From: an uncultured Opitutales bacterium
Lineage (GTDB): Bacteria > Verrucomicrobiota > Verrucomicrobiia > Opitutales > UBA953
Assembly: GCA_934675585.1 (NCBI GenBank)
Contig: CAKUQY010000002.1
Location: 1 to 64,000, forward strand
Length of the DNA: 64,000 nucleotides
Reading direction: 5' to 3'
The translations under genes were made by a program, and so were the position numbers. Under the pieces are notes generated by a model. It was not told where the DNA came from and ran no database searches. It saw only the letters and a list, made by a program, of their open reading frames with translations. This document shows positions 27,477-36,997 of this stretch, piece after piece. The stretch's first letter is position 1. Each line of letters begins with the position of its first letter.

Positions 27477-27881
27477 ATGAAATCTATTTTGCATTTTTTA
27501 ATTATTGCGTTAAGTTTGAGTGGCTTGGTTGCGTGTGTTCAACCGCCCAACGAACAACTTTCCAAAGACAGCATTTTGGTGGCGACATTGCCAGAAAATT
27601 TGCATGTTGGCAAATTACTTTTTGTTAGCCAAGATAAGCGCTCGGCGGTGCTGGAATTGGCTCCGGGCTTGGGCTCTATCTTTTTTGAAAATGATCGTTT
27701 AGTGGCGCGCGACAAAAATCTCGTTCCCGTGGCGTTGTTGCGAATTGTGATTTTAAATAGCGATACGATTGCGTTAGAAGTGCTTGCGGGAACGCCAACA
27801 GCAGGCTTGAATGTCGTCAAACCATCAAGCAAGTTTCTTGAAGAAGTTGAAACAAAATTTTTAACACAAAAAAGTAAATAA
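27477..27881 (+). CDS. Small hypothetical lipoprotein
   Basis: Product of 134 residues with signal MKSILHFLIIALSLSGLVAC, giving a lipobox LVAC and a lipidated Cys at residue 20. The mature part (LSKDSILVATLPENLHVGKL, SAVLELAPGLGSIFFENDRL) is beta-rich. I do not recognise a family. Its last base is one away from the start of the BadF-type kinase gene, so the two, and the SET gene beyond, form one transcript. It has a clear promoter and probably a leaderless mRNA. Function unknown; a cell-envelope role is implied by the lipobox. Confidence 0.7.
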   Translation: MKSILHFLIIALSLSGLVACVQPPNEQLSKDSILVATLPENLHVGKLLFVSQDKRSAVLELAPGLGSIFFENDRLVARDKNLVPVALLRIVILNSDTIALEVLAGTPTAGLNVVKPSSKFLEEVETKFLTQKSK

Positions 27882-27882
27882 T

Positions 27883-28821
27883 ATGGCAAATTATTTTGTA
27901 GGAGTTGATGGCGGAGGAACGAAAACGCGTGCGTTAGTTGTTGACGCGCAAGGCAATGAGCTTGGCTCGGCGCTCACGGGAGCGTCAAATCCCAATTCCG
28001 TAGGCAAAACAGATGCAATGAAAAATTTGGTGAACGCAATTTTGCAAGCACTCGCAGCAGCAAAAATTAACGAACCCGTGAACGCGTTTTGTGGCATTTC
28101 TGGTGTGAACGACAAAAAAACCGCAAAAGAATTTGAAGCCGAATTATTAAAAAACAAACAACTCAATTTTGAAAAATTGTGTGTAGAAAATGATACGCGT
28201 TCGCTCTGCGCGGCGGCGTTTGGGCTCGACTCGGGCATCGTCATCATCGCGGGAACGGGCTCAAAATGCTACGGCCGCTCGGCAGATGGCAAAGAATGGG
28301 AAACGGGCGGCTACGATTTTCACGTCAGCGATGAAGCGTCGGCGTTTGACCTTGCGCGACAAGGTTTGCGCGCGGCGGTGCGCGGCGCCGATGGACGCGC
28401 TCCCGCGACGCTTTTAACCCAAACAATGTTTGACGCGTTGCAAATTTCAGAAGTTGGCGAAATTTCTCAACGGCTTCACCAAAATTGTTTAAAACATCCC
28501 TGCGAACCAATGACCAAAGACGAAATCGCCGCGCTGGCAGTTTATGTCGATAAAGCGGCACTCGCTGGCGATGTGGTTGCAAAAAAAATTTTAGAAGACA
28601 GCATGCAAGAGCTCGTTTTGATGGTAAAAACCGTTGCCGAAAAAACGGGAATGGCAAATCAAAAACCATTGCGCGTGGGCATTACCGGCGGCGTAATCAC
28701 GCACGAACCTTGCGCGACGCTTTTCAAAAAATCACTCGAAAAAGTGTTCCCGCAAATCGAAGTTTTTGAACCACAAGCGACTCCCGTTGTTGGCGCAACA
28801 ATTCGCGCCCGCGCCTTGTAA
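27883..28821 (+). CDS. BadF/BadG/BcrA/BcrD-type ATPase, N-acetylglucosamine kinase-like
   Basis: ASKHA-fold ATPase of 312 residues. The phosphate-1 motif VGVDGGGTKTRALVVD starts at residue 5. The second phosphate motif IIAGTGSKCYG and the adenosine motif GITGGVI near the end are all present. This length and layout fits single-domain N-acetylglucosamine or glucosamine kinases of the family more than the larger benzoyl-CoA reductase activators, since no cluster-binding cysteines are evident. It lies 1 bp after a lipoprotein gene and abuts the SET-domain gene with no gap. The substrate is inferred from family similarity. Confidence 0.82.
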   Translation: MANYFVGVDGGGTKTRALVVDAQGNELGSALTGASNPNSVGKTDAMKNLVNAILQALAAAKINEPVNAFCGISGVNDKKTAKEFEAELLKNKQLNFEKLCVENDTRSLCAAAFGLDSGIVIIAGTGSKCYGRSADGKEWETGGYDFHVSDEASAFDLARQGLRAAVRGADGRAPATLLTQTMFDALQISEVGEISQRLHQNCLKHPCEPMTKDEIAALAVYVDKAALAGDVVAKKILEDSMQELVLMVKTVAEKTGMANQKPLRVGITGGVITHEPCATLFKKSLEKVFPQIEVFEPQATPVVGATIRARAL

Positions 28822-29307
28822 ATGTTTGAAGTGCGGCAATCTGCGATTCACGGGAACGGTGTTTTTGCAACCGAACGCATTCCCGCGGGAACGCATATTT
28901 GCGACTATCGCGGAGAATTAATTGACGCCAACGAAATGTTGCGAAGACAAAATTTACGCGACGGGAACGCCAGCAATTATGTTATGGCGATCGACGACAA
29001 CCATTTTATCGACGCAACAGAAATCATCGAAAACAATCCCGCACGATTTATCAATCACAGTTGCAACGAAAATTGCGAAGCGATTTGGGACGCGCCAACG
29101 CAAACAATGAAAATCATCGCGCAACGAGAAATCGTCCCCGGCGAAGAATTGTCATTTGATTACGGCTTTGATTTGCTCAACTTTTTTCAACATCGCTGTC
29201 ATTGCGGCGCAAAAAATTGTTGCGGCTACATCGTCGCAAAACCCTTGCGCGGCGCACTTTTTCGCAAACTCACTCGACACAAACGCGCCCGCGGGAACGG
29301 CAATTGA
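28822..29307 (+). CDS. SET-domain protein (putative lysine methyltransferase)
   Basis: Compact 161-residue SET protein. It has the SET-N block HGNGVFATERIPAGTHICDY, the pseudoknot RFINHSCNENC near residue 77, GEELSFDYGFD with the catalytic Tyr, and a post-SET cysteine cluster CHCGAKNCCGYI. All three S-adenosylmethionine/active-site motifs are intact. Such proteins methylate lysines on histones in eukaryotes; bacterial forms are known in chlamydiae and other lineages. Its start codon follows the kinase stop with no gap, so it is part of that operon. The target is unknown and could be a bacterial chromatin or ribosomal protein, by analogy only. Confidence 0.92.
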   Translation: MFEVRQSAIHGNGVFATERIPAGTHICDYRGELIDANEMLRRQNLRDGNASNYVMAIDDNHFIDATEIIENNPARFINHSCNENCEAIWDAPTQTMKIIAQREIVPGEELSFDYGFDLLNFFQHRCHCGAKNCCGYIVAKPLRGALFRKLTRHKRARGNGN

Positions 29308-29387
29308 CGGGAACGGAGCGTGGATTTTTTTGACCACGAATTAAACGAATTTTGCGAATTATTTTTTGTTTCCGCGTTCCCGCCGAG

Positions 29388-30557
29388 TTAAATTGCTTCG
29401 CCAGCAAGAAAACGCGAAACGGTTTCGTTGAGATGGTCGGAACGCAAAAGGAACGAATCGTGTCCGTTCGCGGCTTCGATTTCTGCGTAATAAGATTCTT
29501 TGCCAGCACTATTGAGCGCGATAGTAATTTCGCGATTTTGCCAACTTGGGTAAAGCCAATCGGTTGAAAAACCAATTGACAAAACGCGCGCTTTGACGGG
29601 AGCGAATGCTTCGACAAGCGTTTGATTGCCTGCAATGTTGAAAAAATCGGTCGCGGCAGAAATGTAAAGATAACAATTCGCATCAAAACGTCCCAAAAAC
29701 TTTTCGCCTTGGTGGCGTAGATAGCTCCAAATTGGCGGCGTAATTGCGCGTTTAAATTTTGCGGTTTCGGTGTCGCCCGGCAATGGATCGGCGGGACGAT
29801 GCGTTTTTTTCTCTAAACTAAAATCGGAAAGATAAGTAATGTGCGCCATCATTCGCGCCACGGCGAGACCGACAGTTGGGCCGCGCCCTTCTTGCTCGGC
29901 ATAATAGCCCTCTTTCCATCCTGGGTCTTCAAAAATAGCGGCGCGCGCCACGCAATTGAATGCCATCGCTTGCGTATTTTGCTTGGCGGGACAAGCCATT
30001 GTGATAATATTTTTTGCGCTGTCAGGATAATTAACCGCCCAAAGCAACGCTTGCATACCGCCCATTGAGCCGCCGACAACCGCGTGCAATTGTTCGATGC
30101 CGAGATGATCAATCAACAATTTTTGCGCTTTAACCATATCTTCAAAAGTGAAGACTGGAAAATCGAGCCCGTACGGATCGCCCGTTTCGGGATTGATCGA
30201 CGCGGGGCCAGTCGTTCCCGAGCAACCGCCAAGGCAATTATTGCAAATGACAAAATATTTATTAGTGTCGATTGGTTTATTGGGGCCGACAAAATGATCC
30301 CACCAACCCGGCATTACGTCATCGGGCTTGTTGCGTCCTGCGACGTGATGATTTCCCGTGAGCGCGTGGCAAATCAAAATCGCGTTTGACTTGTCGGCGT
30401 TAAGTTTGCCGTAAGTTTCGTAGCGAATATTCAAACGCGGGATCGACCCGCCGTGCAAAAAATGAAACGGCTGATTATATTCGTAATCTTGCGGCGTGAC
30501 CAGCTCCTGCGAGCCGTTCCCGTTAAGATTTTGCTTAATATCATCGTCGTCTGTCAT
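29388..30557 (-). CDS. metX: Homoserine O-acetyltransferase
   Basis: Alpha/beta-hydrolase that acetylates homoserine with acetyl-CoA for methionine synthesis. Diagnostic blocks: HALTGNHHVAG, NCLGGCSGTTGPASINP and the nucleophile elbow GGSMGGMQAL. The end NGHDSFLL carries the catalytic His. At 389 residues it is normal. The N-terminal 20 residues (rich in Asp, Asn and Gly) look like an unstructured extension. It is on the same strand as gltA, which lies 55 bp upstream; there is no methionine gene beside it. A PatB-type lyase at 20004 could provide the later C-S step. Confidence 0.96.
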   Translation of the reverse strand: MTDDDDIKQNLNGNGSQELVTPQDYEYNQPFHFLHGGSIPRLNIRYETYGKLNADKSNAILICHALTGNHHVAGRNKPDDVMPGWWDHFVGPNKPIDTNKYFVICNNCLGGCSGTTGPASINPETGDPYGLDFPVFTFEDMVKAQKLLIDHLGIEQLHAVVGGSMGGMQALLWAVNYPDSAKNIITMACPAKQNTQAMAFNCVARAAIFEDPGWKEGYYAEQEGRGPTVGLAVARMMAHITYLSDFSLEKKTHRPADPLPGDTETAKFKRAITPPIWSYLRHQGEKFLGRFDANCYLYISAATDFFNIAGNQTLVEAFAPVKARVLSIGFSTDWLYPSWQNREITIALNSAGKESYYAEIEAANGHDSFLLRSDHLNETVSRFLAGEAI

Positions 30558-30611
30558 TTCAAAAAAATCAAAAACTATTGATGCGTTCCCGCGAAAATGC
30601 GTTCCCGCGAA

Positions 30612-31913
30612 TTATTTACGTTCCATCAATGGAATAAAATGGCGTTCCCGCTCGCCGACATAAACTTGTCGCGGACGATAAATTTTGCCTCCGGGAGCCA
30701 GCGCCATTTCGCGCCATTGGGCAATCCAGCCCGGCATACGTCCCATCGCGAAAATCACCGGGAACATGTCGATCGGAATTTTGAGTTCCCGCAAAATGAT
30801 TCCGCTGTAAAAATCGACATTCGGATAAAGATTGCGCGACTTGAAATAATCGTCGTTCAACGCGATTTCTTCAAGTTTGCGCGCGGTTACCAAGAGCGGA
30901 TCGTTTTCGGCGGACGTTCCCATCGCCGCAACGATTTTTTCCGCCTGTTTGCAAAGCACTTTTGCGCGCGGATCGTAACTTTTGTAAACTCGATGACCAA
31001 AGCCCATCAAACGGCATTCGCCTTTTTTAACTTTTTCGACAAAGTCGGCAATGTTTTCGCCGCGCTCGTTAATTTCTGTGAGCATTTCGATAACGGCTTG
31101 GTTAGCGCCGCCGTGACGAGGTCCCCAAAGCGCGCAAACGCCTGCGGAAACGGAAGTGAAAAGATTTGCGCCGCCACTGCCCACCATGCGCACGGTCGAG
31201 GTCGAACAATTCTGCTCGTGGTCGAGATGCAAAAGCAAAAGCGTGTCGAGCGCTTTGGCAATGTCGGGGTGCACTTGTGATTCTTCGCCTGGATACGAGA
31301 ACATCATGTGCAAAAAGTTTTCGCAATAATTGTAGCCACGACGCGGATAAATGACTGGCAACCCCGTGCGGTAACGATGCGCCATCGCCGCGAGCGCGCG
31401 CACTTTCGAAATCAAAACCGTTGCCGTGTGGTCAAAATTGGCAATGCCCTGCTGGCGGTCGTTCGAGGAAAGTTCCGGATAATAACAGCCGAGCGCGTTC
31501 AGCATTGCAGAAAGCGCCGCCATCGGGTGCGCAGTTGGCGGGAACCCTGCAACAATCGTGCGCAACGCTTCGTGAATACCTGCATTCACCAAAATGCGAT
31601 TGCGAAAATCTTCCAATTCTTGTGGCTTTGGCAAATTGCCGTAAATCACCAAATACGCGCTCTCGATAAAGTTTGAGCGCTCTGCTAATTCTTCAATTGG
31701 ATAGCCACGGAAACGCAAAATTCCCTTTTCGCCGTCAATGAACGTGATTGCGCTTTTGCAGGAACCCGTGTTCGCGTAGCCCTCGTCGTAAGTGATAAAA
31801 CTCGTTTCTTTGCGCAATTTGCTGATATCGACGGCGTGCTCGCCTTCCGTCCCGACAATTACCGGCGAATTATAACTTTTATTTCCAAACGTTACTTTAA
31901 TTTCAGATTTCAT
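30612..31913 (-). CDS. gltA: Citrate synthase
   Basis: Condenses acetyl-CoA with oxaloacetate, the entry step of the TCA cycle. Family blocks present include [31 protein letters not shown] with an active-site His, [14 protein letters not shown] and [15 protein letters not shown] with the active-site Asp. I chose the ATG at 31913 (433 residues), preceded by an AAGGAAG-like ribosome-binding site, one of few in the window. A longer frame to 31973 would begin inside the cysS stop region and adds a non-family N-terminus. The gene is about 20 bp from cysS and may share its transcript. Confidence 0.96.
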   Translation of the reverse strand: MKSEIKVTFGNKSYNSPVIVGTEGEHAVDISKLRKETSFITYDEGYANTGSCKSAITFIDGEKGILRFRGYPIEELAERSNFIESAYLVIYGNLPKPQELEDFRNRILVNAGIHEALRTIVAGFPPTAHPMAALSAMLNALGCYYPELSSNDRQQGIANFDHTATVLISKVRALAAMAHRYRTGLPVIYPRRGYNYCENFLHMMFSYPGEESQVHPDIAKALDTLLLLHLDHEQNCSTSTVRMVGSGGANLFTSVSAGVCALWGPRHGGANQAVIEMLTEINERGENIADFVEKVKKGECRLMGFGHRVYKSYDPRAKVLCKQAEKIVAAMGTSAENDPLLVTARKLEEIALNDDYFKSRNLYPNVDFYSGIILRELKIPIDMFPVIFAMGRMPGWIAQWREMALAPGGKIYRPRQVYVGERERHFIPLMERK

Positions 31914-31935
31914 TGCTTCCTTTTCTTTTTCGTTT

Positions 31936-33402
31936 TTATGTTTTGACGAGCGTAAAACCGTCCTTGCGATCAAGCGATTTCCAACCCAAATTGGCTAATT
32001 CGTCGCGCAAGCGGTCGCTTTCTGCCCAATTTTTTGCTTGTTTTGCAGCCCAACGTTGTTCTCCCAGCGCTGCAATTTCTGCGGGAACGTCAATCGCGGG
32101 AACGGCGTTTTGAGCGTTCGCGGGAACGTCTTTTTTACTTTCAATTGTAAAAAGTTTTAAGCCGAGAGCAGACAAAATTTTTGTCAGTCCCATCAATTGC
32201 AATTTTGCTTCGTCGGTGCTCAAATCTTGTTTTGCGAGCGTTGCGACTGCGCCAAAAATGCCGCCGAGCGCTCCCGAAACATTCAAATCGTTGCAAAGCG
32301 TTTTCCAAGCGCGCTCAAATTGTCCCCAAGGCGCATTCACATCGGCAACTTGTGCTGAAAATTCAGGTTCTGTCGTTCCCGCCTTTGCCAAAATTTTACG
32401 CACGCTTTTTTCGATTTTTGCGAGCGCCGAAGTCGCATCATCGAGCGATTTCAAAGTAAAATTGAGCTGCGAACGATAATGTCCAGAAATCAAAACATAA
32501 CGCACAGCCATCGGCGCGTAGCCCTTGCCGACTAAATCGTCGAGCGTGTAAAGATTGCCAAGCGATTTTGACATTTTTGCGCCATCAACCATCAAGTGCG
32601 CGCTGTGAAACCAATGTTGCGCGAACGTACCGTAATGCTCGCAAGAACATTCCGCCTGCGCGATTTCATTTTCGTGGTGCGGGAAACACAAATCAACGCC
32701 TCCACCGTGCAATTCAAATGTTTCGCCGAGATAATGCGTGCTCATTGCCGAGCATTCGATGTGCCAACCCGGACGCCCCTCGCCCCAAGGCGATTGCCAA
32801 AAATTCGGTCCGTCCTCTGGTTTGCGAGCTTTCCAAAGCGCGAAATCGGAAACATTATCGCGCGTGTATTCGTCGGCAAGATTTGACGTTCCCGCGGAAT
32901 TTGTCGTCTGAGTTTTCAAGCTTGAAACATCAACAAATTTTCCATAATGCGGGTCCGACGCGACTTTGAAATAAACAGAACCGTCGGGCGCAACATACGC
33001 GTGCCCGCGCTCGACAAGTTTCGCGATCATTTCAATTTGCAACGGAATATGTGCGACCGCGCTCGGCTCGATCGTTGGCGGGAGCATATTTAACGCGGCG
33101 CAATCGCGATGAAATTTATCGGTCCAAATCGCCGTAAAATCTGCAAGCGTTTTACCTTGTTCTTGGGAACGGCGAATCGTTTTATCGTCCACGTCGGTAA
33201 TATTGCGCACGTGACACACTTGCATGCCGTCAGCTTCGAGCACGCGGCGCAACACGTCTTGGATCAAAAACGTGCGAAAATTGCCGATGTGCGCGGGAGC
33301 GTAAACCGTGGGACCGCAACAATACATACCAAACGGTTTGTCTGCATTGAGCGGTGCCAAAACTTTGTCTTCGCGCGAAAGTGTATCACGTAATTTTACC
33401 AT
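31936..33402 (-). CDS. cysS: Cysteinyl-tRNA synthetase
   Basis: Class I aminoacyl-tRNA synthetase charging tRNA-Cys. The start [14 protein letters not shown] fits the family; a frame to 33438 would add 12 unlikely residues. [15 protein letters not shown] contains the zinc-ligand Cys and the HIGN class I signature. HIECSAM and [14 protein letters not shown] hold further zinc ligands, and KMSKSLGN is the second signature. The 488-residue length is slightly above average; the C-terminus includes linker segments made of the iterated word, [17 protein letters not shown]. It lies between gltA and serS. Confidence 0.96.
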   Translation of the reverse strand: MVKLRDTLSREDKVLAPLNADKPFGMYCCGPTVYAPAHIGNFRTFLIQDVLRRVLEADGMQVCHVRNITDVDDKTIRRSQEQGKTLADFTAIWTDKFHRDCAALNMLPPTIEPSAVAHIPLQIEMIAKLVERGHAYVAPDGSVYFKVASDPHYGKFVDVSSLKTQTTNSAGTSNLADEYTRDNVSDFALWKARKPEDGPNFWQSPWGEGRPGWHIECSAMSTHYLGETFELHGGGVDLCFPHHENEIAQAECSCEHYGTFAQHWFHSAHLMVDGAKMSKSLGNLYTLDDLVGKGYAPMAVRYVLISGHYRSQLNFTLKSLDDATSALAKIEKSVRKILAKAGTTEPEFSAQVADVNAPWGQFERAWKTLCNDLNVSGALGGIFGAVATLAKQDLSTDEAKLQLMGLTKILSALGLKLFTIESKKDVPANAQNAVPAIDVPAEIAALGEQRWAAKQAKNWAESDRLRDELANLGWKSLDRKDGFTLVKT

Positions 33403-33464
33403 TTTAAAAACTATTTTTTTGGCGTTCCCGCGGCGCATTTTTACGCTTGGCGGGAACGCATTTT

Positions 33465-34748
33465 TTACTTATTTTCGGGAACGCCGATAAATTCTTTGCC
33501 GTACCATTTGCGCAAACATTCGGGAACGCGCACTGAACCGTCGGGCTGAATATTATTTTCGAGAATCGCCGCCAAAACGCGTGGCAAACCGAGACCCGAA
33601 CCGTTCAGCGTGTGCAAAACTTCTGCTTTCCCGCCGTCTTTTGGACGATAACGGATTCCCGCGCGACGCGCTTGGAAATCGGTAAAGCTTGAGCAGCTCG
33701 AAACTTCGAGCCAGCGTTTTTGACCGCCCGCAAACACTTCGAGGTCGTATTGTTTTGAGTGCGGGAACCCAATATCGCCCGAGCAAATGCGCAAAACGCG
33801 ATAAGGCAATTCGAGTTTTTGCAACAGGCGTTCTGCGTCTTTGCGAAGCAATTCGAGCTCTTCGAGCGATTGCGACGGGAGCGTCCATTTCACCAATTCT
33901 ACTTTGTCAAATTGATGCAGGCGATTGAGCCCGCGAACGCCCGCGCCCCAGCTTCCCGCTTCGCGGCGGAAACAAGGCGTGTAAGCGCAACGGCGCAACG
34001 GCAAATCTTTTTCGTCGATAATTTCGTCGCGGAAGAAATTCGTCACGGGAACTTCTGCCGTGGGAATCATATAAAAATCGTCCTGCGGCGCGTAATACAT
34101 TTGCCCTTCTTTGTCAGGAAGTTGTCCCGTCGCCGTTGCCGAAGCAGGATTCACCATAATCGGCGCCATTACTTCCTCGTAGCCGGCGTTGTGCGCTTCT
34201 TCAAGGCAGAAATTAATCAGCGCGCGCAACAAACGCGCCATGTCGCCCACGTAAAACGGAAAACCCGCTCCCGTTACTTTTACGCCACGTTTAAAATCGA
34301 TTGCTTTTTCAAACCATTCGATGTCCCAGTGTGGCTTTGCGTCTTTGGTGATCAATTTTTCAGGATCGCCCCAAGTGTAAACGACTTCGTTGTCTTGGTC
34401 TGTTTTGCCGACGGGAACGCTCGGATCCGGAATATTGGGAACAGTGAGATAAAGTTTGCGCCATTCAATGTCGATATCGGCGACTTGTTTTTCCAAATCT
34501 TTGGTTTTTGCGGAAACGGCTTTCATTTCTGCGACTTTTGCCAAAAATTCTGGCGTTCCCTTTTTCATTGTCGCCATTTCTTTGTTGGTCGCGTTTTGAG
34601 CGGCACGCGAAGCTTCAAATTCAGAAACGATCGCACGACGCTTGGCATCGCAAGCCAAAATTGCGTCAAAATCAACATCAAACTTTTTCGTCGCTAAACG
34701 GCGGCGAATTTCATCAATGTTTTCACGAAAAAATTTAATATCTAACAT
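33465..34748 (-). CDS. serS: Seryl-tRNA synthetase
   Basis: Class II synthetase for tRNA-Ser and tRNA-Sec. Residues 1-110 are the antiparallel coiled-coil arm (ENIDEIRRRLATKKFDVDFD onward). Motif 1 lies in GFPFYVGDMARLLRAL, and TAEVPVTNFFRDEI binds serine. Motif 2 is CFRREAGSWGAGVRGLNRLH and motif 3 is GLGLPRVLAAILENN. At 427 residues it has the normal length. ndk is 8 bp upstream, and cysS about 60 bp downstream, so the three form a housekeeping cluster, probably one transcript. Confidence 0.97.
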   Translation of the reverse strand: MLDIKFFRENIDEIRRRLATKKFDVDFDAILACDAKRRAIVSEFEASRAAQNATNKEMATMKKGTPEFLAKVAEMKAVSAKTKDLEKQVADIDIEWRKLYLTVPNIPDPSVPVGKTDQDNEVVYTWGDPEKLITKDAKPHWDIEWFEKAIDFKRGVKVTGAGFPFYVGDMARLLRALINFCLEEAHNAGYEEVMAPIMVNPASATATGQLPDKEGQMYYAPQDDFYMIPTAEVPVTNFFRDEIIDEKDLPLRRCAYTPCFRREAGSWGAGVRGLNRLHQFDKVELVKWTLPSQSLEELELLRKDAERLLQKLELPYRVLRICSGDIGFPHSKQYDLEVFAGGQKRWLEVSSCSSFTDFQARRAGIRYRPKDGGKAEVLHTLNGSGLGLPRVLAAILENNIQPDGSVRVPECLRKWYGKEFIGVPENK

Positions 34749-34756
34749 TGCAGTAA

Positions 34757-35176
34757 TTAGTAAATTTCAGTTGTTGAGAAAAAACGTTTGATTTCTGCCG
34801 CGGCTGATTCTGGCGAATCTGATGCGTGGCAAACATTGAAAGTAACGACAGATTTGTCGCCAAAATCGCCACGAATCGTTCCCGCGGGAGCGTCCGCCGA
34901 CTTTGTCGGACCGAGCAATTCGCGCACTTTTGTAATCGCGTCATCACCTTCGAGAATTGCCATAATGACGGGACATTTTTTCATATAATCGCAAAGAAAT
35001 TGAAAAAATGGTTCATCAACGAGATGCGAATAATGTTCCCGCAACAACGAATCTGTCAATTGTGTCATTTTACAAGCAACGATTTTAAGACCTGCATTTT
35101 CAAAGCGTGCCAAGACCGTTCCCGCAAGCTTTTTTTCCATGCAATCTGGTTTCAAAATAATGAATGTTTTTTCCAT
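34757..35176 (-). CDS. ndk: Nucleoside diphosphate kinase
   Basis: Transfers the terminal phosphate from ATP to other nucleoside diphosphates through a phospho-histidine. TFIILKPDCMEKKLAG is the family start; the catalytic His lies in FNVCHASDS, where most members read NLVHGSDS. At 139 residues it is standard. It heads the ndk-serS-cysS series on this strand and diverges from the LysM gene. It has no Shine-Dalgarno match at its ATG. AGTIRGDFGD is the usual block just before the active site. Confidence 0.96.
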   Translation of the reverse strand: MEKTFIILKPDCMEKKLAGTVLARFENAGLKIVACKMTQLTDSLLREHYSHLVDEPFFQFLCDYMKKCPVIMAILEGDDAITKVRELLGPTKSADAPAGTIRGDFGDKSVVTFNVCHASDSPESAAAEIKRFFSTTEIY

Positions 35177-35356
35177 AATAAAAATATGTTTATCTCAATT
35201 AGCATACTATTTTTTACCCCGTTCCCGCAACAAGTTTTTTCAAGTTATTATTATCCCGCATTTCGTCATAATAAATGACACCGAAGGTTTAGTTTTTGTG
35301 AAGCGCATTTCATTTAATGCTCGCAACAAAAAAATGATTTCTTTATTATTATTTAA

Positions 35357-35938
35357 ATGGTGAGATTATTTTTTTCTATTTTTTTAGTGTCAACTTTTAC
35401 ATTGCCCGCATTTGCATATTCTCAAAATTACGAAAACGATTTGCGCAAAATGGCGGTGCTCATCAACGAAGTGCAAGCTTTGCGCGACGAAGTGGGACAA
35501 TTAAAAGCTGACGTCGAAGCATTGCGCGCCGAAAATGCACAATTGCGCAACAAAATTAACAACAGCGGGAACGTCGTCGAAAAAAGCGAATTGGCAGCGT
35601 TTAAATCTGAAATCATCAACAAACTCAACGCCTACGCGAGCGAAACAGACGCACGTTTTTCAAAACAAAGTAGCGAAACCAATGCCGCATTAAAAAACGT
35701 CGCCACACAGGTTAATTCCGCACTCGCAAATTCTGCAAAACAACAAACTTCGCAAGAAATCGCCCAACCCAAAGATATTCCGGAAAGCGGCATCGAATAC
35801 ACGGTTCGCCGCGGCGAAACACTCTCAAAAATCGCACGCGACAATGCGTCAAAAGTTAGTTGGATTCTCTACGCCAACCCAGGTCTCAAAGCCGATCAAT
35901 TGCAAGCAGGACAAAAAATTATCGTTCCTCAAAAATAA
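35357..35938 (+). CDS. Secreted coiled-coil LysM protein
   Basis: Product of 193 residues. The signal MVRLFFSIFLVSTFTLPAFA is followed by a coiled coil (residues about 30-80, LINEVQALRDEVGQLKADVE and following). Next comes a low-complexity Ala/Asn/Ser spacer, and a C-terminal LysM domain (YTVRRGETLSKIARDN, LKADQLQAGQKIIVPQ). It should bind peptidoglycan glycan strands in the periplasm. It lies about 30 bp upstream of parB, probably co-transcribed, but no functional link is evident. The 180-bp divergent gap with ndk carries one copy of the iterated word. Confidence 0.85.
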   Translation: MVRLFFSIFLVSTFTLPAFAYSQNYENDLRKMAVLINEVQALRDEVGQLKADVEALRAENAQLRNKINNSGNVVEKSELAAFKSEIINKLNAYASETDARFSKQSSETNAALKNVATQVNSALANSAKQQTSQEIAQPKDIPESGIEYTVRRGETLSKIARDNASKVSWILYANPGLKADQLQAGQKIIVPQK

Positions 35939-35969
35939 ACGCCAAAAATCAAACTCTTTTAAAAAAATT

Positions 35970-36989
35970 ATGGCTCTCAAAAAACCACTCGGTCGTGGAC
36001 TTAGCGACATTATTCACTCGGCGGGAAAACCCGTAGAGTTCGGCAAAAGCGTTCCCGCGAAAACAGAAAAACCTGCCGTTCCCGAAAAAAACACGTTCCC
36101 GAAAAAACAAGCCGAAAAATCCAAAAGCGTTTCCGCCACCAACGTTCCCGCGACCAAAATGGTTTCGACTATCAACAGCACCATTTTGCCTTATCGCGAA
36201 ATCAATTTAGACAAAATTGTTTGTTCGCCAACCCAATCGCGCAAAAATTTTTCACCAGAAAGTTTGCAAGAATTAGCCGATTCGATTCGCGCCGAAGGTC
36301 TTTTACAACCAATCATCGTGCGTAAAAAACCACGTTCGGTTGATACTTACGAATTGATTGCGGGCGAACGTCGTTTGCGCGCGTTTGGTTTGCTCAAATT
36401 ATCTAAAATCCCTTGCCGCGTTGTCGAAGCCAGCGATGCCTCTTCTGCGGCAATGTGTTTGATTGAAAATTTACAGCGCGAAAACTTGAACCCGATGGAA
36501 GAAGCCGTCGGTTTGGGAACGCTTATGCGCGACTTCAATTTAACGCAGGAAGCCGTCGCCGAACGTGTTGGCAAGGCACGCCCAACTATCGCCAATACTT
36601 TGCGTTTGCTTGAGCTTGATCCCGTGATTCAAGGTTATATTTCTTCGGGAAAATTAACGGCAGGACACGCCAAAGCCCTGCTCAGCGTTAAAAACAGCAC
36701 TGACCGCCTTTTGCTCGCCACAAAATTAGTTGAAACCAAAGACACCGTTCGCGTCGCCGAAGATTTGGCGAGCAAGCTCAACGACGGCAAATCTATTTTG
36801 CCTCAAAAAGCGGGAACGTCACGCGTAACTACACCCGAAATTAATTCGCTCGAAAAAAAATTAACATCCAAATTTCAAACCCGTGTCCAAGTGCTCAACG
36901 GCAAGAAAAAAGGTCGCATTGTTTTGTTTTACAACGGGAACGAAGATCTTGAACGCTTGCTCGAAGCAATTGGCTATTCTGCAGATTAA
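35970..36989 (+). CDS. parB: Chromosome partitioning protein ParB
   Basis: DNA-binding CTPase of the ParABS system that spreads from parS sites and orients the replication origin. The start MALKKPLGRGLSDI is typical. After a linker rich in VPA and PEK, the core begins LPYREINLDKIVCSPTQSRK. The CTP-binding GERRLRAF motif and ENLQRENLNPMEEA follow, then the helix-turn-helix LTQEAVAERVGKARPTIANT and a C-terminal dimerisation domain. It has 339 residues; a longer frame to 35844 overlaps the LysM gene and was discarded. The linker at 36045-36160 carries about four copies of the iterated word. parA is not adjacent. rbfA follows by 8 bp. Confidence 0.95.
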   Translation: MALKKPLGRGLSDIIHSAGKPVEFGKSVPAKTEKPAVPEKNTFPKKQAEKSKSVSATNVPATKMVSTINSTILPYREINLDKIVCSPTQSRKNFSPESLQELADSIRAEGLLQPIIVRKKPRSVDTYELIAGERRLRAFGLLKLSKIPCRVVEASDASSAAMCLIENLQRENLNPMEEAVGLGTLMRDFNLTQEAVAERVGKARPTIANTLRLLELDPVIQGYISSGKLTAGHAKALLSVKNSTDRLLLATKLVETKDTVRVAEDLASKLNDGKSILPQKAGTSRVTTPEINSLEKKLTSKFQTRVQVLNGKKKGRIVLFYNGNEDLERLLEAIGYSAD

Positions 36990-36997
36990 AAAATATT

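Noticed and set aside
31914..31973. Upstream start extending citrate synthase by 20 residues
   Set aside because: The extension is not family-like, overlaps cysS, and the ATG at 31913 has one of the few ribosome-binding-like sequences.
33759..34697. Long open frame antisense to serS
   Set aside because: Shadow of serS, which has all class II motifs; the antisense product is Arg/Phe-rich without motifs.
35844..35969. Upstream start extending ParB by 42 residues
   Set aside because: It overlaps the LysM domain in another frame, and the MALKKPLGRGL start at 35970 is the typical ParB N-terminus.
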